A stretch of DNA of 15,103 nt, taken from an uncultured Altererythrobacter sp. Lineage in GTDB: Bacteria > Pseudomonadota > Alphaproteobacteria > Sphingomonadales > Sphingomonadaceae. Of this stretch, positions 14,390 through 15,103 are shown piece by piece. The stretch covers positions 1 through 15,103 of the forward strand of contig CALLIO010000043.1 of NCBI GenBank assembly GCA_938009055.1, read 5' to 3'. The notes below the pieces were generated by a model. It was not told where the DNA came from. It made no database searches and saw nothing but the letters and a program-made list of their open reading frames with translations. The translations under genes and the position numbers were made by a program. Position 1 is the stretch's first letter. Every line of letters starts with the position of its first letter.

Positions 14390-15079
14390 ATGTCTGCTGC
14401 CAAATTGCTGCTTGTTGAGGACGATCCGGCTCTGTCTGAATTGCTCGAATTTCGTTTCCAGAACGAAGGCTATGACGTGCGCGTAACCAAGGATGGTGAC
14501 GAAGCGCTGATGCTGGTGGCCGAAGAATTACCCGACCTCATTATTCTCGACTGGATGATCGAGGGAACAAGCGGGATCGAGGTTTGCCGCCGGCTGCGCC
14601 GTGACAAAACTACGGCCTCCGTCCCGATTATCATGCTGACCGCGCGCGAGGCGGAGGATGACCGCGTGCGCGGCCTTGAAACCGGCGCTGATGACTATCT
14701 CACCAAGCCCTTCTCCCCGCGCGAATTGCTTGCCCGCGTTACCGCAGTGCTTCGGAGGATCCGCCCTGCACTGGCAGGTGAGAGTATTGAGGCTGGCGAC
14801 CTAACGCTTGATCCGGTTGCGCATAAGGTCATGCGGCGCGGGAAAGCGCTCGATATGGGACCAACAGAATACCGGTTGCTTAAATTCTTTATGGAGAGCC
14901 CGGGCCGCGTGTTTAGCCGCGGGCAATTGCTCGACGGTGTGTGGGGTACGGGCAGCGATATCGAATTGCGCACGGTTGATGTGCATATCCGCAGACTACG
15001 CAAAGCAATCGAAATAGACGGTGCCCGCGACCCGATCCGCACAGTCCGCTCGGCCGGATATGCCCTTGAAGCGGTCTGA
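14390..15079 (+). CDS. phoB: Phosphate regulon response regulator PhoB
   Basis: The protein has 229 residues, the same size as E. coli PhoB. The ATG at 14390 has GGAAGGGG at 14373-14380, 9 bases upstream. The receiver domain (about 4-120) has acidic residues Glu10 and Asp11, phospho-acceptor Asp54 in IILDWM, Thr84 in IIMLTAR and Lys106 in YLTKPFSP. The OmpR-type winged helix (about 133-228) includes GPTEYRLLKFFMESPGRVFSR (157-177) and the recognition-helix region RTVDVHIRRLRKAIE (194-208). When phosphorylated by PhoR it binds Pho boxes as a head-to-tail dimer and recruits RNA polymerase. Candidate targets inside this window are the porin, pstS and phoB itself. Confidence 0.96.
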   Translation: MSAAKLLLVEDDPALSELLEFRFQNEGYDVRVTKDGDEALMLVAEELPDLIILDWMIEGTSGIEVCRRLRRDKTTASVPIIMLTAREAEDDRVRGLETGADDYLTKPFSPRELLARVTAVLRRIRPALAGESIEAGDLTLDPVAHKVMRRGKALDMGPTEYRLLKFFMESPGRVFSRGQLLDGVWGTGSDIELRTVDVHIRRLRKAIEIDGARDPIRTVRSAGYALEAV

Positions 15080-15103
15080 GCCTACTGCGAATCAGTGAAA
15101 ATC

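Noticed and set aside
1..15103. CRISPR arrays, insertion sequences, phage genes, rRNA
   Set aside because: No regularly spaced repeats, transposase or integrase motifs, structural phage genes or rRNA-like sequence were seen on reading either strand.

Overview
The window is a moderately GC-rich chromosomal segment. Gene families, protein style and gene order suggest an alphaproteobacterium, most likely Sphingomonadales (Erythrobacteraceae or Sphingomonadaceae). This placement rests on recognition of protein families, not on a database search. Most of it is ordinary chromosomal DNA. No insertion sequence, phage gene or CRISPR array is visible, and no stretch over 300 bases lacks a gene.

Left part (1-6160). 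The tail of a possible upstream gene overlaps a TIM-barrel amidohydrolase (50-1096). A nitronate monooxygenase-like flavoprotein follows (1210-2196). Three minus-strand genes then run towards it: a flavodoxin-fold protein (4151-3666), a DUF4261-like protein (3647-2748) and an AHH-motif HNH nuclease (2741-2205). They are separated by 18 and 6 bases and look like one operon that ends 8 bases from the oxygenase stop codon. Divergent from them is recJ (4231-6018), followed by a complete tRNA-Glu(UUC) gene with encoded CCA (6082-6156).

Right part (6253-15079). This is a complete phosphate-starvation locus, all on the plus strand: phoR, an OprO/OprP-type porin, pstS, pstC, pstA, pstB, phoU and phoB. 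In the expected scheme, phosphate crosses the outer membrane through the porin and is bound by the PstS lipoprotein. PstC/PstA/PstB then import it, and PstB and PhoU pass transporter status to the PhoR kinase, which controls PhoB. PstC and PstA both carry large N-terminal extensions of the DUF3708 and DUF3333 kind. Genes from pstC to phoU overlap or abut, which indicates translational coupling.

Regulation can be read from the DNA. Upstream of the porin there are four GTCA cores at exactly 11-bp steps (two back-to-back Pho boxes). Degenerate 11-bp-phased Pho boxes, mostly with GAAA spacers, lie upstream of pstS and phoB. The main anomaly is at the 5' end of pstC. A ribosome-binding site and a hydrophobic N-terminal segment lie in a frame one base out of register with the rest of PstC, which suggests a frameshift, a sequencing error or unusual initiation. 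The least understood part is the flavodoxin / DUF4261-like / AHH nuclease cluster.
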